Below, piece by piece: positions 46,080 through 61,404 of a stretch of DNA of 64,000 bases. The DNA comes from Calocera cornea HHB12733 (Eukaryota; Basidiomycota; Dacrymycetes; Dacrymycetales; Dacrymycetaceae), in the NCBI GenBank assembly GCA_001632435.1, contig KV423921.1, positions 4,460 through 68,459 on the forward strand. The letters run 5' to 3'. The notes beneath the pieces are model-generated. The model was not told where the DNA came from. It ran no database searches and was given only the letters and a program-made list of their open reading frames with translations. The stretch's first letter is position 1. Each line of letters starts with the position of its first letter. The translations under genes and the position numbers were made by a program.

Positions 46080-46374
46080 GTCGACCAGTGTGCTCGCAAG
46101 GCGGATCGAATAGCTACAGCGCGATCTTGCACGTAGAGAGGTATATAATACAAAGGATCGAAAGGCCGTGGTGGAAAGCATGCATGTGCCAGCGCTGGTC
46201 GCGTGCTCGACGTCAGGGTTGATGACGGCCTACCCGGGGGCGCCTTGTGCACCCTTATGGACGACCTCGGTAGCCGGATCAAGCAATTCCGACATTAGGC
46301 CGTAGCAGGATAAGTAGTCCATTTCAGGTATACAGGTATACAGACCGCCGGCCCGCGACGCACTATGTACAGCG

Positions 46375-48005
46375 CTATGATATCCGTCCTACAGCTGTCC
46401 GACCGTTCGACTTCGGTGTGCTCGGCAACGCCGCGCCGTTCTGGCCAGCTTCGAGATCCGCCTCCCGCTCCCGTCGCCGCTCCTCTCTCCGATGCTCGCG
46501 GTCTTTCGCGGTCAACAACGTCATCTCATCGCCCTCCGACTCATCCTCCTCCTCTTCCCGCAGGTCTTCTAGACCAATATCCTGCGGCTCTTGTGAGATA
46601 CTCCCATTGCTCACACCCCAGCCCCCGCTCCCCGCTCCCCCGTTATGTACGCGATAGCCCGCGTTGCCTCTCCGGCCATGCGGGGTGCGCTCGCCTGACC
46701 AGTTCGATTCCAAGGATATCCGACCTGATACACTGAGGCGCGGGTTCATGAGACCATTCTCGAGCGGGACATGCGGGAGGTCCGGATCTGGGTACTCAGG
46801 CTGGTGGTTCAGGTTCAATAGGTATACACCCATGAATGTGACCATGAATCCGATGATCAGCGATGAGATGCTGACACCGTCTGAGGTGTTGAAACCTTGA
46901 AAGAGGATGAGGGATGCAAAAATCACGGCTGTCGAGAAGCCGACATAGTAGATCGGGTTGACACTGTGGAAGCATCAGTACGCAGGTCCCAGTTGCGCGG
47001 TGGTCCACGTACACATTGGTGGAAAAGGTATCCAATGCCTTGTTGAAATAGTTCATCTGCACGAGGATGCAGACCACAACGATGATTGCGAATACGTAGG
47101 TGCTCGGGTGTGTGAGCTGGTTGTTACCGGCGAAGGTGAGCTTCAACGCAATACCGAAGCCCTTGATGCCCATGACGGAAACAGAACCAGCCAGCGAACA
47201 GATTGTCAGGTATACGATGGGTGTCTTCTTGCCATACTTGGGCGCCAGAACGTATATAAATACGATGCAGGTGACCAGGGACACCAGACAATAGAAGAGG
47301 AATGCTGCAGCACGGTTAGCACCGAGCGGAATGGGGATCAGAATATGCGCACCTGGCTGAAGTGCATAATGCAGGATCTCATCGACTGTCTCGATCTCCT
47401 TGTCGGCTGGCGCATGTAATACAATGATGAGGGATCCCAGAAGACATAATGCGCACGCTGCCCGACCGAGAGGGCCGAGCTCTTCCTTGAGGAAGATGGA
47501 CGCGAGGACAGCTCTGGTTAAGCGGTCAGAACCCGGTCGCAACAGGGAGCAGCAAGCCCGCGCACCCAATGATCACACTTAATGCTCCTAATGGCGTGAC
47601 CAATATTGGCGGTGCAAATGCATAGGCAGCAAAGTTCATCACTGGATAAAGCGTTATGGACACGAATATGGACCGGCAGCGATGGGCATACCCTCCCCGG
47701 AAATCACTGCACAGGGCGTCAGCGATGGGTTCGCCAGTATGGACAACTGTACACACTGGTTGTCATCCCCATCCACCATAATGGGTTCTTTAGGTATAAT
47801 AACTTGTCGGCGGCGCTACTGTGTCCTGCTTGTAATGCGGCTGCATTTAATCCCTACATCAATCGGGCGCACGGTCAGAAGGACGCCGGCGAAACCTCCA
47901 CGTCGTCGAAGAGGCGCCACTGACCATCTTTGTTATAATGAAACTGGACCCAATGGCGACCGTACCCAAGACTGCGAGTATTAAGCCTATCCATCTGTCC
48001 TCCAT
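46375..48005 (-). CDS. NIPA-type magnesium transporter
   Basis: About seven exons; the first is 47925-48005 and the last ends at the stop at 46375. The protein starts MEDRWIGLILAVLGTVAIG. It shows the family core WWMGM, [48 protein letters not shown] and YYVGFSTAVIFASLILFQGFN, with nine hydrophobic helices. The C-terminal tail of about 150 residues is charged (a run of EEEEDESEGDE) and cytosolic. One exon between the first and second TM-rich exons is only 15 nt (MISGE). NIPA proteins are Mg2+ transporters of the drug/metabolite-transporter fold. Open sequence upstream of 48005 is not protein-like. Confidence 0.88.
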
Positions 48006-48821
48006 CGTGGCGGACAGAGAAAGAGAGCGATGAAGGCCAGCGGCTGGGCGTGGTGCGGAAGACGGCTGCGCCTTGGAGGAGGACGCGCGAAACCGTCGGG
48101 TGACTGCAGCCGGGGTCCACACCGCTTCTTTCGGAACGTGGGCCCTAGCGATGTTATTTGCGGACCGCCGACGCGAACGGCTCGACATGTCACTTCACCC
48201 CGGCGTCACTACGCCATACCGTTCAGCGCTTCAATACCCGACCGCGTCTTTGGAGCTAATTTAAGATAGCATTCCGGGTACTCCCCCAGGCAATTCCGCA
48301 AGGGCGGAGTGTTGTCGTCGAATCGGTCGCCTTGCTTGCTGTTTTCTGATGCGCCCCAGCACCCTTGGGCGTAGCGCGTGTTCAATGTCTTGCAATTTAC
48401 GACAGGAACGACGCGTTCAGGGCGACTCGGAATACAGTCGTTATGCCAACTCTGCGCGCATAGACTCTCCAGTTTAGAAGGATCTGATACATGTATAACA
48501 CAACGTGGAACGTACGTCAACAGGAAATCTGCTACTCGCACCCAAAGCGCCGTAGGTAGCTCGAGTCCCTAACTTACGCGAAAAGTACGCGGCCCTTTCC
48601 CCGGCTTCGGTGCCCACCAACTTCTTTGACAATCCAACCGCTTTCGTTTCAGACTGCTTCCGCAGAAGTCACCGTTGTACCGTCCGTGTCCCGTCTACTC
48701 GTACAAACACTAGACAGCGCGTTCCTGACTATCTTTACCACATCTTTGCGCGTATTCGGACGCTGAAAGGCCCTGAAGTGCCATGGACACATTCATCCAA
48801 GAGTAGGGTGCCAGTACGGAT
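48006..48821. other. Divergent intergenic region
   Basis: Lies between the NIPA and SDR starts. No gene is supported. A short ATG frame at 48783 stops after seven codons and could be an upstream ORF of the SDR mRNA. Confidence 0.4.
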
Positions 48822-49906
48822 ATGCGGCCCGTGGCTTATGTCCGCATCGCTGGCAGCATAGACATCCTTCCATACAAGCGCTTCTACGCGGCTGATAAGA
48901 TTCCCGACCTGACTGGCAAAGTCGCGGTCGTGACCGGTGGTTCCGGTGGCATAGGTGCGGAGATATGCAGGTATGTCATGTCCTTGCGACTATTGGCTGC
49001 ATTCCCGAAACCCAATAGGCAACTGGCAATCCACGGCGCGAAAGTGTATATTCTCGCCCGAGGCGAAGCGCGGGCCCAAAGGATCATCTCGGAGATCAAG
49101 GAGTCGCGCCCTTCAGCGGATCTCGAGTTCCACGAGCTCCGACTGGACTCCATCGCCGAGTCGATCGCGTCGGCCAAAGCGCTGCTGCAGAAAGTGCAGC
49201 GTCTCGACATCGTCCACCTGCATGCGGGGTTCGTCGTCACCTCCCTGGAAGGCACCGTGGATGGTCTCGAACCCGGGATCGGCATAGAGCACATGGGTCA
49301 TTTCGCGTTCATCATGACCTTGCTGCCGTTCCTGGAAAAGCAGAGCGTGGACGACGTGCGGATCGTGGTCACCAGCTCGCGGAATCACTCGCTGGTGCCC
49401 AGGCCCGGCATCGACTTTACGACACTTGGACCAAGCAAGCCGAAGGACCTTGATGAAGTTGCCCTCAGGTATGGAAGGGCTAAACTGGCAAACGTCCTTA
49501 TGTCGAACCAACTGGCAAAAGTGTTGAAGTCTCGAGGCGTGTAAGTGAGAATGACCGCCCATGCACTTCGGTGGCTTATGTCGCTCACAGAACCAACGTC
49601 ACGGTGAATTCGCATGATCCCGGGGTGATCTTCACCGATCTCTTCAAACCGATTGCCCGCGAACTGGGATGCTTCGGTCCCCTGTACCTAGGGTGGTACA
49701 AGCTGATCAGCATCACGCCGCAGGAGGGCGCCCTCACGGCGTTGTTCCTCTCCACAAGTCCGGATGTCAAGGGCATCAGTGGTGGATACTACGTGCCTAT
49801 TGGGAGGAAGGCAAAGTGCTCCAAGCTTGCCCAAGACGAGGCGCTCCAAAAGAAGCTCTGGGAGTGGAGCGAAGAGCAGATGGCGCGGGTATCTTCGTCT
49901 TCATGA
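48822..49906 (+). CDS. Short-chain dehydrogenase/reductase
   Basis: Exons 48822-48970, 49019-49540 and 49591-49906 give 328 residues. The Rossmann motif TGGSGGIG, the NAG-equivalent HAGFV, the active-site Ser in VVTSSRNHS and the Tyr-x3-Lys pair (YGRAKLAN) are all present. This resembles the retinol-dehydrogenase/WWOX-like classical SDRs that use NAD(P)H. The N-terminal YIDILPYKRF-like prefix is common in fungal members. The gene is two genes away from a halogenase and next to an O-methyltransferase, so it may belong to a small metabolite cluster. It could equally be housekeeping. Confidence 0.88.
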
Positions 49907-50090
49907 TTTCTCTTATTGCTTCGGGGCGGGAATACCAGCGTTGTCGATCAACTTTACGCTTTTGTAAATGGATACCCATTTTCTGTTGGATCTGGACGTT
50001 AGTTATACAATCTTAGGTCAAATCATTGAAGAGATCATCCGACTAGTGATTACTATTGTCTACACGACGGCCCGAAACCCAGGCTGACAC

Positions 50091-51855
50091 CTAATTTGGC
50101 AAAATCGTTGGCACCGGCTTGACAGCCTTGATCATCGACGCAGCCGAGCGCATCGGAGTCGCGCTGATGAATTCCCAGGATGCGGCTTGAAGCAGGTTGC
50201 GTAAACTGATGAATTAGTTCATCAGTTGCTTAATTCATAGATAACAGGAGGCGGTACTGACTCGTTGATGTCCCTTCCGGCCGCGTTGAGCAAGCTAGTC
50301 ATCGTTGCTCCAGAGCGCGTTTCTGGGAGGAATCAGCCACTGCGTTGACATCGATAACGGCATTACTCACCATACGCGCTCCCATAGCCCCAGTCGGCCC
50401 ACAGGGGCTCCGGAATGGGTAAATGCATTTCTTGGATGTCGTGCATAGTCTTGCCGGAGATCTCATTAAAGTACTCTTTCACGCTCAACGGCTTCGTGTC
50501 TGGAACCGGAATGGCGGGCATATAGGTGCATACAAGCAGCGTGGAGCCAGGAGCAGCGGCTGGAGCAAGGTTCTATATGCCGGATGGTTTATATTCGTTC
50601 TCGGGGGTAATGGCAATATACATACCCTCAGAATCTTGAGACACGCTTCATCTGGCCAGTTGTGGAGGACATTTTTGATCATGAACACGAAAGGAGAGTC
50701 GTCGGTGACGTGGAGGTTTGTTTCGGCGAAGAAGTCCTGCGCGAGGAATGAGACACGGTCTGCCTCCACGATCTCGGTAGCCTGCTTCTCCCAGAACTAG
50801 CGCCCAAAGTCAGCAAGGCAAAATCAATGGGAGGATAATTGCTCACCTCCTTGATGGCCGACAGTGCCTCCTCACGATCTTGCAAGATAGCCTTCCACTT
50901 GGGGAACCGCTTGAGCAGGGTCATGGTCAAACCACCGCGACCACTGCCGATATCCACCAGCGTCACAGCCTCGCCAAGCTCCTCCCATGGGTAATCGGAT
51001 GGGATGCCAGGATCCATGTAGAGCTCGAGCTGCGTCATGCCGCGGTGGAAACGCGTCAAGTAACGCGAGTTCTCCATCAGCCATGGGTACAATGGCTTGT
51101 GATGATACAGCTGGAACGCAGTCTGATCATGCCAGGTCAGAACACAACGACAGTCAGGGGTATGCGCGGTACGCACCTCTTCGTACTTCTCCCCAACCGG
51201 CAACCCCTCATGGCGAAGTGCTTTGGACAGCACCGAACCACCTCTCATGCTCGGCCCTGAGGTGAAGGAGACCAGGTCGCCGATGGCATTGCCGGTGACA
51301 AGGACGCTCGAAGGTCGGTTAAGGACATAACGTCCAGCCTCGATCTCCTTGAAGTACGACTCGGACGTCAGGACGCGCAGGATAGAACCTACCTTGTTGA
51401 TCAGTATCAGGGGTGTTACCCATTTGGGCGATGGACATACGCAGTTTAGCGGCATCAATTCCAGTCTTCGCGGCCAAGTTGCCAACGGTCTCTCCGCACT
51501 GACCGGCCTCTGCGATCAAGTCGACTACTGGCGGGTCGCTCTCAATAACAACGTTCAAGGCCACTGGAAGTAGCCACGCGTTGGAGACGACAACAGCGCG
51601 CTCAGCGGGGTTCTGGACTGTGGCGATAATCTTGTTGCATAGCCCGGCGATGGCTTTCCTCGCATACCAGCTCACTGGGTCGGGCAGGCCGGAGTCGAGA
51701 GGATGAGGACTCGAGCTATCGAGTTGGAACGGAGGGAGCTGGCGGTCTTGGAGAACATTCTGGAGTGCATTGACCGCGTCGTTGAGGGAAGAGACGAGCT
51801 CGGTGAGCTTGTCCAACCCAGTCTCGCCGTTGGGGACGCCGTTTACCTTCGACAT
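50091..51855 (-). CDS. SAM-dependent O-methyltransferase (plant-COMT type)
   Basis: Seven exons (51441-51855, 51177-51388, 50847-51122, 50626-50796, 50371-50572, 50262-50322, 50091-50205) give 483 residues with all phases matching. An N-terminal helical dimerisation region is followed by the SAM-binding loop VDIGSGRGGLTMTL and the catalytic block FMIKNVLHNWPDE, where His is the general base of the COMT family. The C-terminal exon (ASWEFISATPM) matches fungal members. The enzyme should methylate a hydroxyl on a small, probably aromatic, molecule. It is divergent from a flavin-dependent halogenase with 1.1 kb between starts. Introns 2 and 5 are short and conventional. Confidence 0.88.
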
Positions 51856-52968
51856 GTCGATATCGTTCTGGAGGGCTCTGCATCTTGCCGATACTTCTAC
51901 TTAAGGGGCGCTCCGAGCTTGCGGTATCTGAATCCAATGGCAGATGCGACGATGGAGACGCGGGCCGCTCAGTGGCCTTAGAGACGCAAGCGTTACCTCG
52001 GTCCCCAAACCGTGCCGGAGCCTGAAACTCCTGCCACTCCGCCAAGTTCCTTTGCGGCCGATAATATCGCACGTTGGGTGGCACATGGGCTGCATTGGTA
52101 CACCGTGGATCATCGGATCGAACGTTGTGTCTTTACATCGCGAAACGTGAATCACTCTTCGCCGTCGTCTAAAGCCGCTAAACGCCGTTGCTCCCGCCCC
52201 GCATTCTACGTGTCTATCTCCATTCCTCTGCGATCTTCTCCATCCCGCCAAACGTGACCCGTGAGCCTCATGGCGCGACTCCGGCGAGTTGCCCCGCCTC
52301 CTAATTCTGTACCATTCCTAGGCGGGCCGAGAGAGGAAATGTGCAAGCACAATATCGCCTTGGTCACAATCCGATGGTAACTTCTCTCGTCTGTGAATTC
52401 TGTCAAAGCCGCTCAAACTCCTTTTAGCGGTTAGGCCAAGCCCCATCCGACAGGTGATGTCAAACCGACGTGCGATAACAATAACGTCACGAATGAGCAA
52501 CAATAACGGTGATTCTGCAGTCGACTGTTGGGAGGAAGGCCTTTGCTGCTCACAGGATAAATGGATCCGCGCACGCTGGGGAGAAAGAACAAAAATGTGG
52601 GACACAAAGCTCGCTGTCCGAGCAGCACCAAGAGCTTCCCGTTCGCATCGATACGGCTAGTCTATCTCTGTGGCAGTCTATCTGCGACTATTCCGGTCCG
52701 ATTAACCCCCATTCGCACATGTTCTTGCCGAACCCTTCCATGCCGCTCGACCGGCCGCAGTAAGCCCGCTACTGAATCGTTCTTCCGGCAAAGGTCCGTA
52801 TGGGTGGTCGGGCCTTCGCGCCTACCGAGCCCGCCCCGAGGGTTATCGCTCTGTATTACCGTATAAATACATGGCGCATCTCCTGGTGTCCGACTGTCGT
52901 GGCTCTTCCATTTCTTGAGTTCAACCCCCTCCCCACTTCAAGCCCTTCGCTTTCAACAGCACCTTGAA
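51856..52968. other. Shared divergent promoter of OMT and halogenase
   Basis: 1.1 kb between divergent starts with no supported gene. A TATA box lies 100 bp upstream of the halogenase start. Confidence 0.5.
52862..52869 (+). promoter_or_regulatory. TATA box of halogenase gene
   Basis: TATAAATA sits 100 bp upstream of the ATG at 52969, at a spacing plausible for a short 5' leader. Confidence 0.5.
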
Positions 52969-55154
<2,186 letters not shown>

Positions 55155-55381
55155 GTATTACCCCCTACTTCATCCTTAGATAGGATTACCTTACCAAGCA
55201 CCCTTGTAGATATGCTAGATTCTGTTGGAATACAATACCACTTACGAAGAAATAACTGCACAAATCCCTTCGCGGCGGCACTGCACGCTCAGATTACTGC
55301 CGAACACAAAGTTAACAACCTGACCGAAATACAGGTAACTACTGAAGGACAATAATAAATATGCAACCTTCCACCCTCTTG

Positions 55382-57489
55382 TTAAAGCGCCTCTATCTTC
55401 GCCCGTATTACCCTCGCCTTCTCCGTGAACTCCGCGATGCGGCGTTCTCCTTCAGCTCGGAGAACTTCGTATTGCCGCCTGGTCTCGTGCCGTACCCATT
55501 CTTCCAGTGTCATGGACAGTTCAGCTTCTGTGAAACTGGATATAGGCGGAAGTGGGAGCACTGGATGCATCGCAGGTATTGGTAGTGACGGACCAGGCAA
55601 GGTTGGTGGCACAGCACGCGTCCTCGGCGGGGGGGTGACTGGGGAGATTTGCTCAGGGATGGATTGGGAAGGCCCCAATATCGTCCTTTCAACCTCTTCA
55701 ACGTCACTCGATTCATCATCTCCGGTCTCTGAGGTCAAAGGCTCTGCTTCAATGTCGTTTGTGGCTTGAACGCTTGCCGCATCTTGCATCTCCACGTCCG
55801 ATGCTTCCGTTGCAGGCTCCTCGACCGAAGGTGGAGCTACGGGTGTCTTCGTCTTCTTCTTCGGTTTGGCCTTAGCAGATATCTTGGCCTGAGGAGCCTG
55901 TTCTGATAGGTTCAGATCTGACAACGCTAGGTCGTCAGGTTGAACCTGTGACTGAGCTGGCCTGGCCCGAGTGGAGCGAGTCAGAGGTGGAGCGGGAACG
56001 ACGTCCGCTTCAGATTCGGAAATGATGTCTGGTTTCGTCCGAGTACGGGTTGACTTGCGCAGGAATGGTGTCGGTTCGGGTTGAGCAGATGCAGCACGCG
56101 TTCGTCTCACTGGGTGGGGCTCCGCATCGGTCACGTCCTCAGATTCCGAAGCCAACGTTTGTTGGCTGGCGAAGCGCGTAAGCCGAGTCGGCTCGGGCTC
56201 GGCATGTGAGTCAGACGCCGAAGGTTGGGAGGCAATGGCAGCTTGCTTGCCTTTGCCTTTGCCTTTACCCTTACCGGTTCGAGCGGGTGGCTTGGCAGTG
56301 ACGATGTCATCGTCTGACACGATGATAATGGCCTCTTCCACTTCAGATTTGACTTTCTTGGCTCGCCCGCGCTTCTTGGGCTCCACAGGTGGCAGGGGTT
56401 CTGGTTCAGGCGCAGCCTCTTCCACGATCCTAGGTTCGCGCTCCGGTTCCGGCTCGTCGTCAACGATCACCTCCTTCTTCTTCGGTGGTCGGCCGCGCTT
56501 CTTTTTCACCGGTTCGGCTGGTGTCGGCCCCGATTCGCTTGTTGAAGTGCTGGTCTGTTGAGCTGCTTGGGAAGACGATGACTTGGCAAGTTTCTTCGCC
56601 GTTCCGTTGGCCTTCCTTTTCGGTGAAGCATGCACAGGCTCAGACAGCATAGTCACCTGGGATCAACCCATGAATATCATAGTACCGGAAACTGCAGTCT
56701 TATGGCGCACCTCAACTCCGACGCGATCGCCAGCGGTGAAGAACACACAGTTAGGCCGCTTTCGACGATGCTCTTCAAGGGGATCATCCGTAGGCTCCCA
56801 ACCGGACAGTGAGGTACCACAGTATACACAGCTAGCATTGTCCGTGTCTCCCACGCTAGGGGTACAATGCCAACCAGCCCGGGCCATCTTCAAGACCTAA
56901 CGATCAGCACCGTCACATAAGGAAATAAGCAGTCGTACCTTCTCTGAGGTCGCCGAATGCTTCGGAACGTCGTCGTAAGGCCACCAATTGGAGAAAGTGT
57001 CATGCCTGCGGCTTTCCATAGCTGTGGAGGTCGGCAGTCGATCGGCAGAAGCGAAAATGTAGCTGCACATGGAAACATCAGCTCTTCCTTGTTTGGCAGA
57101 CGACGCTTGAGGACATACGTGTGGTTATTCACTCTCTCTTTAGATTCCACCTCACACACAGCCCTAGCCCATCCGCAGTTGTCTTCGTCGTGAGCGACAT
57201 GCTCCAATGAAGGATCATCTCCTGGTTCCCAGCTTCCAAGGCTCTTGCCACAAACAAAGCAGGTGCAATTGTCCGGTTGCTCTTCGGAAGCATTGAAAAA
57301 GAAGCCCGCTTTTGACAGGCTCGTCGGATTGAATGGCTCGCTCAAAGGGTGGGGCCATGCTTTCGACTTTGCTCCACGATGAGCCTGCGATGCAGCCAGA
57401 GGGCCGTTGTTGGACACGTGTGAATGGGTGAACGACGCCAGTCGAACTTCGAGGTATTCATATCGGGGTGTCTGGGTCTTTGGCGGCAT
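55382..57489 (-). CDS. BIR1: Survivin/Bir1: two BIR domains, chromosomal passenger protein
   Basis: Exons 57119-57489, 56939-57062, 56711-56896 and 55382-56656 give 651 residues. Two BIR zinc domains are visible: CTCFVCGKSLGSWEPGDDP with the later His and Cys, and CVYCGTSLSGWEPTDDP with EHRRKRPNC. Both have the C-x2-C, His, Cys ligand set. The second begins DTFSNWWPYDD. The remaining 430 residues are disordered, with AT-hook-like KKRGRPPKK and Lys/Glu/Pro-rich blocks, ending in a coiled coil (EEWVRHETRRQYEVLRAEGE). This matches fungal Bir1/Cut17, which places Aurora kinase at centromeres. The intron at 56897-56938 is only 42 nt. Confidence 0.92.
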
Positions 57490-57836
57490 GGCGAGGCGTG
57501 ATAGTGTTTCCTAGTAGTCTCCAATATCAGATGATTGTTCTTGAATGTGATCTGCTAGCGGAGACGGCGGGCGGTCGGGTTGAGATCAAAGCCGTCGAGC
57601 TCGAAGGTGTCGACGTTTACGGCAGCTCAGCGCGACGCGCTCGACGCGTGCCTCGCTTTGCTCCCGCACCTGCCTGATGCGGCGCGTCCCTTGAAGGCAC
57701 AGCCACTCCCGACCTGGTTGGATCAGCCCGGAGCGGGGCAACATGTACACGAACGGCTGAGTTATCGCCATCATCCATCAACCCAACGGCCGCCAGCTGA
57801 CGTCCTGGGAACACCTGTATATGCTATTATCTGGAT
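57490..57836. promoter_or_regulatory. Bidirectional promoter, BIR1-WAPL
   Basis: 347 bp separate the two divergent start codons, the only upstream DNA for both genes. No clear TATA box is seen. A shared cell-cycle promoter is inferred from arrangement and function alone. Confidence 0.5.
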
Positions 57837-60800
57837 ATGCCTGTTCAACGAGCAACGAGAACGACTTATGGGAAGCGAGCAAACGGTCGCGCGACCCGCG
57901 CAGCTCGACGAGATGATGACGACGACCCGATCGACGTTCCCACGAAACCGGCAGAGAGCAAGAAGGCCCATTCAATCCCACGCGTCGAGCCTGCGTTGAA
58001 GGGGAAAGAGCTGGAGATCTCCCGCCTGAGGACGACTGGCGTACGCCGTCCATCTCCAACGGTACCTCGACCACCGGCTGCCTCGATCAGGACACCCACC
58101 AAGCCATCCGCTATTGCAAAGGCATCTTCACACTCGTCTAGCCCACTGTCATCACCTAACGATCAGGAAGCTAGCGATGACGAAATGGAAGTTGCTCAAC
58201 TTGTCCGGGTATCTGAAAGCCCCGTACCTGCACCCAATCCTTCGAAGTCGACTCGTAAGAGGAAAGAACAGGTGAATGACGAGACCAGCAGCGCCTCCAA
58301 GGCAAAGAAGCAGAAGCTAGATACCTACGTGGACGTACCATTAGCACCGAAAGGGCGTGTTCAGACGGCGCAGTCTGTTACATTGAGGAGAGCTTCTGGT
58401 GAGCATACATACAGCTCCATGTCGCACATGCTGAGTCATTATAGGCGCTGAAGACGGGCGGGCAGTCGCACCACAGACCGTCAAGCGGACAGTGACGGAC
58501 GCTGTCGAGCGGCCTTCTCCCACAAAGAGGAGGTTGTCCATGAAACCTCGAGCCCCGATCCGCACAGCGGCGCTGTCCACCGATCCGCCGCCAGCCCATG
58601 TTGCACCGTCGACACCTCCAAGGTCGCCAAGGAGTCCTGTTCGCGTGGTTTCAACGAGCCCTTCAATGCCAGAGAGGATACGCGCCGCATCGCAGCGGGG
58701 CCTCCAATCCTCTCCTGGCCGTGAGCCTTCACAGTCGAAGACGATGGCTTCCCCAAAGCAATCTGTGGAGAAGCGGGTGACGACAGACCTGCCACGACCT
58801 TCCACCCCGCCTGCTCATCGCTCCCCATTTCCTTCTACCCCCACTCCCAAAGCTCCCAAGAATCTGTCAGCCCTCTTCGACTCGCTACCACAGCCACCTG
58901 CTTCGCCGGGTACACCGAGTCGAACTGGGCTGGTACGCAGCATGTCCAAACGTAGCCCAATGAAAGCGTCATCGTCACGCTCCGACTCAGAATCATCCTC
59001 TCCATTACTACCTGCAACTCCAACTAAGTCATTTGCCTCGTCTTCGCAAGCCGAGAATACCCCCAAGCAAGAATCACAATTTTCTCAACCTAATGGCACC
59101 CCTGCCCCGCGAGCGCCCAGTCGAACTACCTCTGCCGCATCATCGACGCACAAGACCTATGCCAAGTCTCGTTCATTCCTGATGGAAATCGGGTCTTCAG
59201 GCTCGCACTCGCACTCACAATCCCAATCCCAGTCTCAATCTCAGTCTCAGTCGTTCTCGATGTCGCTCGAGAACAGCCAGAACATCGGCGAAATGGACAT
59301 CGACGCCATGATGGCTGATCTAGACCCTCCCAGCATACCCCAATCCCTTGGCTTCGATGATTTTGGTCTGGGAGAAGTGACGGAGAGTTATGCGGAGAAA
59401 GCAGCTCGATGGGGCATTGAAGACGACCGAGTGGACGAAGGTCTGCAAGACCCTGCCGACTTGCGCTCCATTTCGTTCCAGCGCTCCAAAGGCGAAAACA
59501 GGAGATTTTCGGACGAAGTTGGCTTCTTGCTCGAAGGACTCAAGGTTGGCCAGGCACTGGCCATCCGCCGATCCAGCGCCTTGCAGTTCGTCGAGCAGAT
59601 GCTCGATCACGACTTCATACGGAAGCTGAAGGCAGTGGATGGCATCGGTCGATCGTGGGATGCCATCCGTCAAGCTGGAGCAGGCGATGGGGACCATATC
59701 CTTGATGGCGCTCTGTTCCTCTATATCGCCCTCATCACGAAGGACATCCGCAATACGGATACGCTTTTTTCACGAATGGACGGCGTTGTTTCGGTTTCAG
59801 TCAACGGTTTAGAGACCAAAGAGGAAGAGGATACCTTGGCAGGAGCCAGAGTTCCCAAAGGCGAACGAGGACTGATGGCTACACTGAAGACATTATTGAC
59901 AAAGGCGGAGCTCGACCTAGAGGACTCGAAGCTTTCGACACGCCACCTTGTCTCCAGCTCTCTGAAGGTCTTCGCAAGTTTAACACCAATGCCACTGACT
60001 CTACCCATTCTTACTCCGACTATCGCATCCTTGCTGTGTGAGCTCCAGCCATTCTCAAAGCGACTGGCAGCCTTTGGGAAGGGTGGCACCCTCTTGCCTC
60101 AGGATGGCGATGATGACGAAGACGGCGATTCTATCATAGACCTTGGACACGCCGACAACTGCTTGCACGTACTTGAGGTCTTCACCTTGCGAGGCAACAA
60201 CGATGACTACTCAAGCGAGGCTATGGACATTGTCCGCGAACGTGTCGACGAACTGAGCGAGCATCTGCTCTCCCTATGTATCGGCTGTCACGGCTTAACG
60301 GCAACACCGGATGAGAAGCGGGCTGCCCAAGGTACATATGCAACCTCTGTTGAGACCAACATTGCTGATGTTCACTTGCAAAGCCATGACTTGCCTCATC
60401 TCAAGCCTCAGGGTCCTGGTCAATTTGTCGAGCAGCGAGATCCGGTGGTGTCATGCTATTCTCGCGCAACCAGCTGCTCTGCCCGGTGTTATCCGTTTGA
60501 TCGTACAGTCAGACCTTGAAGCGACTAAAGCTATCGCCGCCGGCGGGAGAGAAAGTTCGCACGACGTCTTGTGCCTCGGCCTTGCGCTTCTGACCAACCT
60601 GGTGGAGCAAGTTCCAGAAGCTAGAGACTCGGTCCGGGAGACATGTAAGTGATGTATTATCTGTTGATCATCTGCGTACTCATGACGTGCAGTATACAAC
60701 GCCTCTTGCCCTGGAGGGCCAAAATGCACCTTTGCTTGTCATTGCTCGAAGCGTGTGTCTGCCTTGAGGTGTCTCGTAGATCTGTATGTGCGGAAGACGG

Positions 60801-61256
60801 AGGAGGCTGAGCGGTATGCGGTGGAGAGTCAGGAGCGGGAAGGGGTAAATGCATTGTACAAGCCCTTTCAGGACAATCGCTGATCGTCTGCTACAGGCAG
60901 AATCTGCGTTCGTCGCCGGACATTGTTCTGTGTTGCTCAGTATCCTCGCACTCGACAACTCTGCCAACCTGAAAGCGATTATCAAAGCCCTTCCTGGCAA
61001 GGACAAGCGGGACAAGATCGACCGACTCCTCACAGCGGTCAGAGATTTCACCGACGCGCAGAGGGACGTGAAGCAGGCCCTTACTGCCAGCAAGTCCCAG
61101 GCAGAGGAGCCGGAAGACACAGACGAAGGGGCGGAGGACGAGCCGCTCCGGGACGACCATGTCAATGCGGTGGAGGTAGGTGGAGAGGAGGAGAAGGCGA
61201 AAACGGTAGTAGCCCAGATAATTCAGATGCTGGAAGGGCTGCGAGATGTAGCCTGA
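57837..61256 (+). CDS. WPL1: WAPL cohesin-release factor
   Basis: Five exons (57837-58398, 58445-60331, 60384-60644, 60693-60844, 60897-61256) give 1073 residues. The first 480 are disordered and Ser/Pro-rich with a (Ser-Gln) repeat. The C-terminal 500 form the WAPL domain: [76 protein letters not shown] and [20 protein letters not shown] opens the Smc3-kleisin gate and removes cohesin from chromatin. It lies head-to-head with BIR1, another sister-chromatid gene. Convergent eL42 follows 148 bp after the stop. Confidence 0.9.
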
Positions 61257-61404
61257 CCGGGACCACGAGCCCTCATGATCACACATTCCTGACCCTGAAC
61301 CTCGATGACCCCGAGTGCGAGCAAATGTGCGCATATGCATGCCATAACGTGCGAGTATCACTACATGAAGACGCGTGTAATCCCCATCCCCCGAGCGACA
61401 CCGA

